From the NCBI GenBank assembly GCA_018340805.1, contig JACMZG010000008.1, positions 29,283,630 to 29,347,629 of the forward strand: 64,000 bases of DNA. The letters run 5' to 3'. Positions 50,627-64,000 of this stretch are shown piece after piece. Positions within the stretch are counted from its first letter, which is position 1. Every line of letters starts with the position of its first letter. The position numbers and the translations under genes were made by a program. The notes below the pieces were generated by a model. The model made no database searches and had not been told where the DNA came from. It saw only the letters and a list, made by a program, of their open reading frames with translations. Source of the stretch: Microvelia longipes. Its lineage: Eukaryota; Arthropoda; Insecta; Hemiptera; Veliidae.

Positions 50627-53600
50627 AGTTTTCTACAAGATAAGATAAGTGTAAAGTTTAGTGTACTTAAAGTACACATATGCAAGGAAGAGGTATAACA
50701 AGAAAAATGGAGTTAACGCACCTAAATAATAATAAGTCATAAGGCCTTAGTGGCATATTCTGTATTATAAGCGAATTTTCAAATGTATTAATCGAAAAAC
50801 TTAATTTGTTTACACAAGTTATACGTCATAATTCAATTTAATTATTAATTCTATTTATCTTAAGTTAAATTTTAAGTTTAAGTTCATTTTCAGAATGGGG
50901 ACCTATATCAGCATGAAGTTTGATTTTTTTTCGAAAGAAAAACTGAGAAAATTAATTTCTGTAAACACGTTTATTTCACGAAACGAACGTGGACGAACAA
51001 AAGTATGCTGTACTTGAAGCAGGTAAAAGATGTCATTTAATGCAACCTATTCTATATTTTGGCGTCTTATAATGTATTAAGAAGGTATCAATTAAAAATA
51101 ATAGACAACTTTTAAAGATAAGCGAATTAAGAGCTCAAAAAGTTTTAAAAAGTGGGGGTTAACTGTCGTTGGTAAGTGATTAAAAACCTTAACATGCTCA
51201 ATTTACAATTAGTCTTAAATTAAGAGATCAATTGTTTTAATGTTGATGGAGTAATGCATTTACAAGGAAGTATCTTAACAGTTAATAACTAACACGAAAC
51301 AGACTACGTGAGAATATTTAGCCAGTAAAACAACATTTCTTATTACCTTGAGTAGTAATAAAATATGCATTGTGATTGTGAGAATCATGATTATTTAAGA
51401 CACATTCCGTCATCCTCCTAGTTACTCCTGTTAAGTGTTGAACTAAATGTTTTGTAAGATTCCACGAACTGTTGAGACTAAGAAACAGAATGTAAAGAAT
51501 AGTTTCCTTTTAGGATAAAAAATAAAAACAATTAGAACATAAATAAGGATTATAACTCCTTAATTTAAGTTGGCTTTTTGTAAAAAATAAAAATTTGAAT
51601 AATCCCATTGAGACATCTGTGATATCTAAATTAAATTTTTTTAAAAAATAATTAGGAGTGACTCTTTCTTTTATTTAAAAGCTTGTTAATTTAATTAGGT
51701 TTAGAGTCTAGACCTATTTTTTCCTTAAGATCAGAAACAATTTTCATTGCAATTCTGAGGTTTTCTAGCCAACCTAATTTAATTCAATAAATCTATTTTC
51801 CAGAATACCACAATTATCAAAACATGACCCAGATTTATTCTTTTATGAAGATTTTTTTTTTTGAAAATAAACTGTAACATTGATTGAATTTGAATAAAAA
51901 GGTTTCTTTAGAAAGTATTAAAATATCGAGTTGGTTCCGCAGTTGGAGGGTTTAATTTGCACTTCAAACCCGAAATTATTTCTGAATGAGTTTATTCAAT
52001 AAAAACTTGAAAACAAAATCTTATTTTTATTCTTTCTTTAGGTTACTTAATTTTAATTCTGGGTCAACCAGAAAAATGGTTAACCCATTTAATGAAAACG
52101 GGGAAAATTTTATTAATTCCTGCATATTTTTTGCATACTATAGCTGACTTTATTGAAAGTAAAAATTAAGTAAAGAAAATTAACAACACCGAAATTTAAT
52201 TGGTAGAAATCATACTCGATAAGTAATCAGCAAGTTGCCTATTAAAACGGAGCAATGCTACTCGTTGTTATAAGCAAGTAGCTTATAACAAACAAATGAA
52301 TTAAACGAATCTGATTGGCTAAAACACATCTTATCAAGCATCCATTTGATAAATAAACATAATTTTATATAATTAGTTTATTATTAAGGAAAAACTTAGC
52401 CCACTAATTAAAATTAACTTTTAAATAAGTGCAAATCTCGTGATTATCATAATAAATAATGATTTAACTCGTGATTCAGCTGTGCCAAGAAAAGCGTTTT
52501 TATCGTTTGCTATCGATACATTTAATCCATTAAGTGTAACCGCCTAGCAAGGATTCAGTCCTTTAAAGTAGAAACTAAAATTGAAACTCGAAGTAAACTG
52601 ATGTCTCCAAGTATACAACGTTAGGCTTGGAAACATTATTTTCGTTAACGTGGCAATCCAACACCAACGTCAAGAGGTCGGTGCTGGATTCATTCCAATA
52701 GTGATGTAAATGTCTTTCAGTAAACTCAGAAAGTAATTCGAAAGTCTTTAACTACCTACATGATATAAATCTAGTAAATCTCTCAAAGGTTTTAAATTAC
52801 CAATCAATTAGAAAGAAACTGCCAACATTAAACGAATATATATAGTTTAAAGGCAATACTTAACCTGCCTAAACAATAATCAATAACCTGCCTAATCTAT
52901 AAACAATAATCTCGACTCTCAAGCGTTGTCGTTTAAAACATTATTCTAGTTATTTTTCCTTAAATTTATAAATGAAACAATAATTATTTTTAAGTTCATA
53001 GTAATATTTTGGTTGTTATTGAATAGCTTTTTATAGATATCCCAAATAGAGCTACGAGCTTATTAAAGTATATAAAATAAGTGTCAAATTGAATTTAAAA
53101 TAACATTAAAAAATAGAGTACCTATGTACATAGTTGTTTTTGAAACGAGGCTAGTGATAAGAATCCAGCGGGTTAAAGCATATCCGTCATACATTCCATT
53201 TCGCTTCATAATTTGCTCGAGTATTAGGGTTCCGGTTTCAAATGAAGTCAGGCATTTTGTTGCGCAGTAACTTAATATGGAGAAAATCGAATGAAAATCA
53301 TTAAAAAAAAATGTTTCGGCCCCCCCTTAAATCAAACTTACTAAGTACTCTAGTATCTAAATGTCCCACTAGCAGGTCTCAAATAATCTACTCTTCATAC
53401 AAAATTAAATAAATAAAAATGCTGATGCGGTTATAGTCAGCAAGGTCAATTTATAAGGAAATAATTTCAAAAACCAAAATATTAACGTGTTTGCAGGGGT
53501 TACGGTGAGGTCACAGCCCAGTGTTATGGGGTCAGGGATGCAGTCAAATTAGATTCACTGGGTCAACAGCTAAACATTTCACTTAATCAATTGTTTTTAT

Positions 53601-54490
53601 TGGAATGCCTCTGTTGTTTCGGTGCAGAAAAATCTTTCCTAAAGCCAAACTATTTTTTTTTATCTTTTAAAAGTTCTCAAACTGCCTCTAATTTTTTCGT
53701 TCACATAAGCTTGACTTTTGTAACAAGTAATTAATTTAGATGAAGTGACTAATATTTTTAGTGCGAAATAAGAAAAAGTTTAGAAATATAAAATTAATTT
53801 ATTGTATTCATAGACTTAGGCCCAAATAACTCCAACAACAAAAAACACATATTTGTTCTTAAAACACTCACACATTGTATATTACTGGCTCAGTAACACA
53901 GAGAAACATGTGCGTGTTAACTCCTTCCACTTGAAGTGGAATGGGTAGAATTTGAAATTATGATAACGTAAAAAGGGATGGGTATTTGAACAGCAGCTAG
54001 TGACATTTTAAATATTTGAACTATTACAAATAACAAACTTTAAGACAAGTGTTTACGTAAATAGTTAACTATTTCGTTAAACATTTTTCAAATTCTAAAC
54101 GGAAATTGACAAGTTAAAATCGTCCGTTATCATCGCATATCTTGTTCGATAGATTAACTTATTTACAAAATAGAGATAGGTAATAACTATTCACATAAAT
54201 TAATTTGTAGATTACACAACATGCTCTTTGCACAGACTGAGGTATTAACATGCATTTATTACCTTTTTGTAAATACAGTAATTTATATAGAACATCAATA
54301 CTACACTATTACGATATAAACTACGTATAGAATTTTTATAATTGTAGCCATCACTATAAATAGTGGTATTTAGCGTCATTTGGTTATGTGCCTGCATCAT
54401 AATAATAACAAAAAGGATCTTAGGTTGAGTCATTACTTTTCAAATGCTGCCTTTTCAATCACAGTCAATTCAAGTCCTCAAAAAAAAAGT

Positions 54491-54620
<130 letters not shown>

Positions 54621-54832
54621 GGTTATATTAGGTTACAATATTAAGATATATAGCACACCTCTAAAGAGTGCGAGCACACAACCTGACAGCAACAATGGCT
54701 GCCGTCCATCCAACATTTGTCTTGACCATCATCAAGACAAAATTTTACATTGATCTTTATGTGCAGTTAAATATTTTTCCGCGAATTTTTATAAGTTGCC
54801 CATTATACTATTGAATTATTTTTCCCCTTTCA

Positions 54833-54847
54833 CCCCCCCCCCCCCCC
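54833..54847. repeat. C15 homopolymer
   Basis: Fifteen consecutive C in otherwise very AT-rich DNA; a likely site of length error. Confidence 0.9.
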
Positions 54848-56342
54848 GTTTTCAGTATTTTGGAGCATAGATTATTGATAATTCAGTGTTATTTTATAAA
54901 TTAAATTTTCAAAATTATTTATGGACTTCTACATAAAACACGACAGTTTTAAACGTAGTGCTCCCTAGATGAATACCCTGCAAGATTGTCCTCTCATTTA
55001 TAGACTGTAGTAATAAATTTTTATAAAAAAAAATCCGAGTAAAAAAGAACCAAGGTAGAATATATTTGTTCAAGGAATAAAAATCTTGGTGTTTACCTAG
55101 CGAGTACTAAACAACACGAAAACAAAATTTTAAGGAACTGAAGGTTAAAAAATGTTTATGTCATCGCACAGGTGACTCACAGGTGCTCAAACAGAGGTTT
55201 GAGCAAAACAATAGTTATGTTATTAGAACTTACAGTCAGTAAAATTAAATATAACATTTTATTTAAATACAATAAAGTGTTCAGTTACTGTTATCAGCAA
55301 TTATCTCATAAATATTTCATAAATAAAAACATAATAGATCGTTGAATTGACATTCTACTTTGTTTATTGTTTCTTTTGTTAATTTTAATTGTTATAAATG
55401 AATAAAAGGTTATTCCTAAAATTAAAACATTGTATCGTATCGTATTTATTTAGCATTTAATTTCTTTAAAACTAAGCGAGAAATGATATTAAAAAAGCCA
55501 AGATGAAATTCGAACCATTGAAAATAATTGATATAATAAATACTCACTTAAGACGCTTTAAGGCGAGTTAGAGTAGGTTTACGCAAAGTGTATACCGTAA
55601 ACCCGAGGGGGTCCGTGGGAACAATTTAGGGGGCCCGCGAGCAAAATCAGTGAAGAGAGCTCTCTGAAAAAACTTTTTTAAAAAATGTTTTAGAAAAAGC
55701 CCATAAATCAAAAATTGATGACCAAGAGTTTAATAGTAAACGGAAATAATAATTACCATTTTTACTGTTGTAAGTTAGAAGATGGAAAATGTGGAGGCCG
55801 AAATATTAATTACCGAGATTTTAGTTTATCTTGGTTGAAATAAGAACTATCATAGCTTACAAAAGAAATCGTTTTATGAAAAACAAAAGCTATTTCTTAA
55901 GAAACCGAGCAATTAATAGGAATTTTGATTGTTTACAATAAATAATTATAATCTTCCTGTGTATTAAATTTGTCAATCATAGTTTGCGGTTAATAAAGCG
56001 TTCGCTTGATGGTTTAAATCGTGAAGATTAACTTATAAATATGCGTCATTTTACGATGAAAAATCGCTAAATATATATTAATTCTTTAAGCTATCTTCTG
56101 ATACAAAGTTCTTGAGCTGTTTTTTCATGCTGCTATAAAAAGCGTTAAACGCACGATAAGTGTAAATTTAAGATTTATAGAGAGGGGAGAGGCACAAGAA
56201 CAATAGGGGATTCGCCACGAACCATTTATCTGAAATGGGGGTCCGTGGGCCTCTGATGTTCCCGTAACCCTCAAGAAGGTATACTCAAGGTATACTAGTG
56301 GATATACTCAAGAAACTGTATACTTAGGAAGCTATCCAATAC

Positions 56343-56405
56343 AAAGTAAAGTAAGTAAGTAAAGTAAAGTAAAGTAAAGTAAAGTAAAAGTAAAGTAAGT
56401 AAAGT
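56343..56405. repeat. (AAAGT)n/(AAGT)n tandem repeat
   Basis: About 13 units of AAAGT mixed with AAGT. Confidence 0.95.
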
Positions 56406-57126
56406 ACTAATTCATAAAATCACTTATTGCTAAAAATATTATAAATAATAAAAACATAGCTTTATAGGCGAACTCCGAAGCATTATAATTTTTATAATGT
56501 TTTTTTTATTAATATTATAATTTTTTCAACTAATAATCCCCACAAAAGTATCCTTATTTTGCTGAAAAAGTGGAAAAATATAACTAATAAAAGAGATATA
56601 GAACAGTATACTTTAAATTTGAATTTACCTAATCAAAACTTGACAACAAAAAACTTTTTTAACTTAATATCGCTATACGTGCAATAATTTTCTTTTGAAC
56701 TTATAAGAGAAAAAAATATACTTTTAGATCCGTTTCGAAGCAAGTTAAAGACTGAGATGACTGAAGTAAAACATTAATAAATTATTACGATTCATTTGAA
56801 AATAAATGAGTTTATTTCAAATAAAATATTCATACTAATGGAAGTAGACATTAACAAAATATACTGTAAAATTGTAGAAGTATTACTACAATACTACAAT
56901 GCACTATTGTAATGACTTGTGACATAAAATGCAATGCAACAACTTTAAACAACTTTACATAACAACTTTAAATAACATTGAAAACCGAATGCACTTTCAT
57001 TAACTTTCGTGAAATTAATCGAATTAAAAGTTAAATCTCTGCAACATACAATGTGCGATATTTTGTTTCTTTAACTATCCCTTTAACTATTTTAGTCAAT
57101 AATTATGGGAGTCTTTGGCTCTTTGC

Positions 57127-57448
57127 TGAGTTTCCTGATTTATACCGTATAGTAGGTATGGTATATATTTAGGAAAAGTTAATATCCGAAACCGGGATTT
57201 CTGAGTAGTTTTGACTAAGTTATCTGTCTGTATGTCTGTTATCACCATGGCTCTCTGTATTTTTATGCAAGATAGTTAAAACTTGGAGCAAACATAATTT
57301 TATAAGTCTAAAAAACGAAGTCTTAGGACGAACACCAAAATAAATGAGACCATTTTCTTATTCTGGGGACAAAAGAAGTGGTGAGGATGAAAGCAGAGAA
57401 TCAAATAAGGTGTGGAAAATGTCCGAGGAACCCCGTACCCGATTTGTT
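57127..57448 (+). mobile_element. ACTTTTCCTCAT-family element, internally deleted
   Basis: Shares the TTTATACCGTA hairpin region, the CTGTCTGTATG segment and the final CCCCGTACCCGATTTG module. The termini are partly eroded. Confidence 0.6.
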
Positions 57449-58473
57449 CTTAATGTTAATAGTAGCTTAAACTAATCATAAAAGCATTTTTTGAATCATC
57501 CAAAAACTTTTCTATTGGCCAATTTCGGACCATAAATGACAAAAGATGCGATGTGATTCGATAGTAATTTTTTGGAATGAGCCAGTATAAATATGTCATC
57601 ACACTACTTTGAAAGTTTCAGGAAAATATCACACCAAATTAACTTTATAGTTTACACTAAACAACGTTTACTAAAATATAAACTAAATATGAAAAATTAA
57701 TTAACATTGAACAATAAGAGATGCTATTAAGATATAATGGAAAAAAATCGAGCCAAGGTCATAAAGATGCAGTTCTCCGAATACATAATGAAAACCAAAT
57801 AGACTCGTGTCTTTAAGTTGTAAAACTTAGCTAAGCACTAAGCCGCTGACTCATAGAAAACAACTTAGTTCAAATTTTAATTTGATGAATCAGTATTTTT
57901 ACGTAACGCAACTCGATCATGATACGAACAGAATTCAATTGACTGACTGATTTTTAGTAGTTTAATCACGTTTGCACACTTTATGTGTATTTTAAAGTTA
58001 ATAAAAACTAATAAAATTTATATTCAGTATAATAAGTAAGGTATCATTTTATTCAAGCAGGGTATAAAGTTAGAACACTTTTAACTCCAGACGAATAAAT
58101 CCTATAACAGGAATAAGTCCCACAAAAATATTGTCTTAACAACTACGTCTCTTAAATTAGTCAGGTTAAATTTAGAATGACAGTGCTAAAAATATAGCAT
58201 ATTTCATTAGATTTTTTTGTTTTCAAAAAATAAATTTATTACAGTAAAATTGAACACACCTAGTTGTCAAGGTCGAAAAATCAATAGTTTATTGTTTTAT
58301 TTATGTTATTTCATGACATTATTGAAATAGTTTAAAAATAACCTTATTACGTAATTAAAAATAGTTGATTCAATCACCTATTAATGAGGCACGCAATCAT
58401 ATCTTGTAATAAAGCAATGCTTCTCGCTTATCCCCTCTTTAAAAAATGGGAAAAAGCGAACAATATATTTTTA

Positions 58474-58610
58474 ACTTTTCCTCATTTTTACCGTAGGTAT
58501 ATAGGATAAGTATTGTGTTTGGAAGAACATCCAAAACCAACGGAATTTTTCTTTCAGGCGTTTTTAAGGCCTCATGAGTGGTTTTCGCAAAGTTGCCTGT
58601 CTGTATGTTT
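58474..58610 (+). mobile_element. ACTTTTCCTCAT-family element, 5' fragment
   Basis: Only the first 135 bp: ACTTTTCCTCATTTTTACCG, the hairpin, and CTGTCTGTATG, after which similarity is lost. Confidence 0.65.
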
Positions 58611-60383
58611 TTTTTAATTTTGCTTTCATTAGTACCCTTACTAAAAGGCATGTATTATCAGCATGTCCCATATAGATACTACATGCTTTTGAAAACAATA
58701 AATTTGTACATTACTTCGTTCTTTTTGAGAAATGTTTTTCGGCTGTTCTTTACTTCCCTACAGTTAAATTTTGAATCCTCTAAACAATAATTTTCTTTTC
58801 AATGTAATGTCTTGTGTTTTTCCTGTGTTCGATATTTTTTATATCTTATTAAAAATAATATTTTTTTATTGTTATGTGTATATATAGTATGTGTGTGTTT
58901 TTTTTGTTTTCCTTCAGTAGTATCCCTACTAATGGGCCGTATATTTTAGCATGTTCCACATATGTACTACATGCATTTTAATCAATTTTTTTTAATCTCC
59001 GTATTTCTAGTAATTTATTAAACTTTCAATCTTGAGAAAATGAAGTTTGAAATTGTAAATTCAATCTTACTAATTTTTTCCGTAGTTTCAGTAGTAAAAT
59101 TTAAGTCTTTTAAGTCCGATTTAATTTTTTAAATTAATATCATGATATCTTCTTCGAATTATGCGATGATTAATAAATTTTAATTATTTAAAGTAAGTCA
59201 TCAAAATTGATTTCTTCATGTGATTTCTTCAATTGTTTCTGGATGTCTTTATGTAATAATTATTTACAAGGAAGGGGCCAATTTAATCCCAAAGACATAA
59301 TGTGTTGGAGAAGAGCTAACCTTTCTCTGTCGATTAAAGGGCAATTTATTAATTAGATTTTCTACTATTTGTTCTATCTGAATTTGCAGCTACTGGTATC
59401 TGACAATTTGAATCGGTTAAGATAACTATTAAATTTTCCATGTCAAATTTCAAGAGAGTTAAGACCATTCTTAAGAATATGTAAAGTATAGTAAAATCAG
59501 TATTTGTATGTTAGTTCAGTATGATCAATACACTAATACACATATAAGTAGAGCATTGCATTATCTGAATAGTTTAATATAATCTGAATATTATGTATGT
59601 ATAACATAGTATAACATAATGTAGCTTGCACGTACACGTAGTATGTATGATATAGTAACTATCTTGGTATGTTCAGTAGGTATACGTAAGTCTAAAACAA
59701 AAAGCAAAATCCTTTCTATTAACTCTGAAAAGGTAGAGTAAAAGGATTATACCTACCCTTTAGAACCTACCACATTCCACATTTTAGGACTATTGTCATC
59801 AGAACATAAAAGAAAAATAAATGTGCACCAAATGCCAAAGACTGTTATGGTCTCTCATTATTATTACAATAAAATATAATCAAAAACTAAGGCAATATTG
59901 AGATTATATGTCGGACAACATGTTTGAAATACATAGTTGAAGAAGAAGTCTTCTTAATTTCAGCACTAGTGCTGAAATCAATAAAATAAATTAATTTTTT
60001 TCTTCACAAGTGTCGAAAGTAAGACGAATTCATCTCTGTGACTTCTTACCTAACCAGTTAGTTTCTTAGTTATCAATACGTATTGCCAGTTTGAGTTCTT
60101 GTGGTTTATTTAAATTGCTTTTAGCAGTTATAAGTAGATAACTATTTAAAAAATAAGTGACAGCTGTTATAAAGAAAATACTCCGCCTGAATTAACAACA
60201 CGCACACAAATTATTTGGTACCGGCGAAACCTAAATGCACTTTATAATGTAATTACTCCCTCTTATTTATCTTATTAAAATCTTACGATCCTAGATAGAG
60301 TACGGTACTCAACAAGCGAGTAAAACATCATAGCATAGCTTATGGTGTAACACCCTTGCTTCGCTTAGACTGCAAATTCACCC

Positions 60384-60532
60384 TCGCATGTGAAGTTCGG
60401 TTTTCCTCAATAGTTGTGGAAAGTACTATTATTAAACAAACCATACTACTGATTTTAACGCATGTGAAATTCGGTTTTCCTCATTGGTTGTGGCAAGTAC
60501 TATGATTAAACAAACCATACAACTGATTTTTA
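60384..60532 (+). repeat. tandem duplication of a 75-bp unit
   Basis: Two adjacent copies starting CGCATGTGAA(G/A)TTCGG and ending CATAC(T/A)ACTGATTTT, with about six differences. Confidence 0.85.
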
Positions 60533-62807
60533 AGCTACTTTAAAGCTACAGGTACTTTTCAGATTTCTACCTACTTGTATCATCATCTATGTCTGCCTTT
60601 TTTAGAAACATTAACGCAACAAGTTAAGAGAAAAGAGAATAAAAAATATGAGAAGCTAAAGCTTACAAATAAAAATATTTTATATTAAAAACTGGGACAC
60701 AGTAAAAAAACATCCCTTATACCTGACTCGTATAAAAATCCCGCTTTTAAATTAACCACACCAGGGATGTGCAGTTGATAGAAAAACTTCAATAAAAAGA
60801 GTTTTAATTCTAGAGAGGGTGAGTGAGGTGGGAAGGGACTGCTGAAGATGACAGATGCAACTAAGACATGCAGCACCCTTGTTTAAGTCATAAGACCAAG
60901 TAAAACAGTAAATAAACCTTACAAAAAACAACAAAAGATCGGCTTATTGTTAAAGATTTATCCTAGAAGTCCAGGGATAGACAGAAGCTACAAGGGAAAT
61001 ACAGACATAGGAAGACTTAAATTAACATAGGTTTTATTTAAATTGAACTAAATAATGGACAAAATTTATTCGTCAAACTTAACCAGAAATGCTTTTGTAT
61101 CAAGGAGTATGTAAGAATGCTAATAGTATGGTATTTTTTGCTTCCTTATCCCTCTTATCAGGATTTTAATATAAAAAATGAGTTACCCACTTTTTTTATT
61201 TTTTTTTATTTAGTTAATTTATAATGGTCACTTAGACGAATATACCATAAGTAGAGCGCTAGGGAAACATAGAAAAATATCACAAAAATTAAATATGTGT
61301 TTTTAATAGCAAAATTATTAGTACTTTAATTCTGTAATACTATCCATATCTATACAGTTATACCAAAGTTTTTTAAATAAAACTTATAAAACTTTGATTT
61401 ATACTGTATTTTATTGTTTTATTATTCCAGGTAGATTATACGTATTTTTATAAAACTCAAAATGAGATTGGTATGAAAGCATACTAGCAAGTAGTATAGG
61501 AGCAATGAGTACGTTTGATTAGGGTGTTAATAATATTGATAAGTCTTTTGTAATTAAAGCACTACCATAGTACTAAGTACCATCTTATCTTGGGTTAAAT
61601 TTAAACCATTTTAAAAGAACAACTGAGGAACTTACAATTTTGTTTAAGAAATAATATAAATCTAACTAATTAAGTTCAATGAAATTAAGCAAACTATTAC
61701 CTGTTTTAGCTTGACCTTGTAAGATCCACAGAATAAATACGTTAAAAACGAAATAATCACACAAACGATACGTACTTTATGAAGGGTTTAGGGGACTAAA
61801 ATATTCATAGCTGACACCACGTTAACATACATATTTGACTGTAACTAGAGCGAACAGTTACCAACAATACGTAACAAGTACGGTACAAATTCAGATCGTA
61901 CACTTTTAGTGTAGTGAACTAACTAAGAGTAGGGGTAAACCCATTAGTCAAATTATTTACATTTTCATCAACCGTAACTTTGGTTACTGATAAAATATGG
62001 TTTTTTCTACTTTTTGGTTACATAGAGTGGTTGTATCGACTTCGGACCGGTTTCATTCGACTCAGCGTCCCAAAAAAATAACCTCTTCGGCGGCGAAAAA
62101 TGTTGACCCTGAATTTTTCCGATTTTTTGAAAAATTTTCTGTCTCAGCAAACCAAGATAATGTCGTCACTAAAACCTGGTTTTCAATAGGGTTTGTGTCT
62201 TCCCTAGAAGAATATAATTGTTCTCACAAAAATATTATTGTAATTTAAATCTAGATTGCATATTGACGCTAATGAAAGATCTGAATAAATTGATTCCCTT
62301 TATAATTATTATTAAATCACTAAGAAATGTAAACTAACATTTACATGCATATTAATTATATTTAAAATATATGTATGTGTTTATAAGGATATTTAGATAT
62401 TCGTTTGATACTACCGAGTTTAGTAAAACAACTATCGCCATCAATTTTAAATGATTTTGATAATTTAAAACAATATTTGGTAGACAATATTACCTGATTT
62501 TTCATTAAAACCTCATTTAGATAGTTTTCCAGTTTACTAAAATGTAGTTTGATTTATAATACATAGTTTAGGTCAAGAGTTACTCGAGGCAATGTCCTTT
62601 GTGTATAGAAGTTTTCTAGAAGAAGATAGATTGAATAGGCTAGTTAGAGAAGACAGTGACGTCAAACTAATGAACCCTATCGTTAGGGTTGAAGTAACCA
62701 AAACCTGACTAATTAATATCTTTCAAGCAACTTTGTCAATTTTCATTGTAAATATAAGGCTGTAGAAATAACTTCAAAGGCAGTTTGTTCAGTACTGGCA
62801 GCTATTC

Positions 62808-62841
62808 TTGCTTCCTCAAAGCGTGTGGTTTGAGGAAGCAA
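62808..62841 (+). other. perfect 13-bp hairpin
   Basis: TTGCTTCCTCAAA, an 8-base loop, then its exact inverse TTTGAGGAAGCAA. It lies inside a 72-codon frame (62785-63003) that I do not recognise. No downstream T run, so no terminator is implied. Confidence 0.6.
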
Positions 62842-63068
62842 CTTAGTAGCAGTGCGGTTGACCGTGTCGGCAGCTATAGCTTAAATATAACATTATTCCG
62901 ACCTTTTTCAAACGTTACAACAAGGCCTCTAGTAAACACTAGCGTTTGTATCGTACCGGTAACCTTCCTTTTGTTTTTTCTTTCATGCTTATTTAACATT
63001 TAATTATTTTTGTGACTGGTTTTCATGATCAACTTAGATTTTTACTTTTCTTCACCCACTGTCGTAGT

Positions 63069-63590
63069 AATAGATATACATTACTAGAGAAGCCCTAATA
63101 GTTGAATTTCTAAACAACGGAAAAATAACCTGAACACCTTCCACTATCAGTATAATGAAATAAACAGAACAAAATTACTGTGACTTATAAAGTAGAACGT
63201 TGAAAATATAAATCAAAGCACAAACAATGTGCAGTAAGCTGAAAACAATTGATTTATTATAACCTAAACTCACTCTTAGTAGAGGTTTCAATGAGGTTAC
63301 AATGAGTTACTATCCTATAATTACTTTTAAAAAAATTGAAATAATGCATGTCTCGTTGTTACGTTAATTGTGTATTGTGTATTTATTTTTTTTTTTTATT
63401 TCTGTATAGGTATACTTTATAACGCATGTTATAAATGTTATGTATACTTTATTACAAAAGTGGCTTTTGTAATAAATACAATAAACAAATTTAAAAAAAA
63501 AATAAAGAGCCACTAAGAGCCCTAAAATAATTTTTCAGGACTCTTAATGTATTGAGATAGGCTATGTCCTCTCTAGTATATATCTCTATG
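63069..63590. mobile_element. MITE with CTCTAGTAATA-type termini
   Basis: About 520 bp. The left end is ATTACTAGAG and the right end CTCTAGTATATATCTC. The interior contains CAATTGATTTATTATAACC and GTTTCAATGAGG, shared in inverse order with the copy at 14915. Confidence 0.65.
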
Positions 63591-64000
63591 ACCTGACCGT
63601 ATGTGTAAAAGAATTTTCCTGGTTACCCCCAAAAAACCGAAATCGAGATTTTAATGGTAAAAATAATAAATGGATAATAACAATTATCCATAATTAATTA
63701 TAAATTAATAATTTAATGTTGACAGCGCTTTAAAACCAGCTACTTATCACAATTGCTAGTTTTAAGAAGTCACATGCCCAACTTGTTAAATTGTTTTAAC
63801 CGCTTTGTTATGAACAACGAGAAAAGACATTTTCAAAGAATAAAATTAATGATACAAAATAAAATAATAAAATGAGTTTAAAAAATATAAATAAGCGTCC
63901 GCTTTTTAACGACAGCTTAAAGCGAATCGAATATAAAACAACTTCGGGGCCTCGGCACTGGGGGCCGCTTTGCGCCACTGGGAGACGTATATATCATCCA

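Noticed and set aside
55575..56270. Two GGGGGTCCGTGGG motifs suggesting an element's ends
   Set aside because: They are in the same orientation, with no matching inverted ends or target duplication; left as unassigned DNA.
61997..62248. 83-codon plus-strand frame
   Set aside because: No recognisable domain, no splice or promoter evidence, and a length expected by chance.

Overview
The window looks like AT-rich nuclear DNA from an arthropod, most likely an insect. It has spliced genes with GT-AG introns, a moody-type G-protein-coupled receptor, an insect-type trehalase, a Jockey-like non-LTR retrotransposon, many small inverted-repeat DNA elements and long (TA)n tracts. The order cannot be fixed from sequence alone. 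Nothing bacterial (operons, CRISPR, attachment sites) is present.

The backbone is one large minus-strand gene. Eight coding exons run from the start codon at 38937-38939 down to the stop at 2388-2390. They join in phase into a 371-residue seven-transmembrane receptor of the moody/Tre1 family, with an NRY box and an NPIIY motif. Retaining the last intron would give a 344-residue form with a different tail. About 36 kb of the window is this gene, mostly intron.

Inside its first coding intron (24611-38865) lies a second complete minus-strand gene: a two-exon acid trehalase (33953-35985, 589 residues) with both trehalase signatures, but with a decayed glycine-rich loop and no visible signal peptide. 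In the intron between the TM1 and TM2-TM3 exons sits a roughly 4.6-kb Jockey-like retrotransposon (19488 to about 24071, minus strand). It is broken by frameshifts and flanked by near-identical direct repeats of about 288 bp, far longer than a usual target-site duplication.

The rest of the introns, and the 25 kb above 38940, hold non-autonomous DNA elements: a hAT element with an 8-bp duplication (24741-25729), a 501-bp near-perfect palindrome (17500-18000), a dispersed family of about 700 bp with ACTTTTCCTCAT ends and at least eight copies, and several other inverted-repeat families, some nested in each other. There are also a tRNA-like SINE head and many microsatellites. No further protein gene could be supported between 39 and 64 kb; this is probably upstream, 5'-untranslated or intronic sequence.

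The receptor and trehalase may be functionally linked. In Drosophila, moody acts in blood-brain-barrier glia, and trehalase feeds glial glycolysis. Co-regulation here is only inference.
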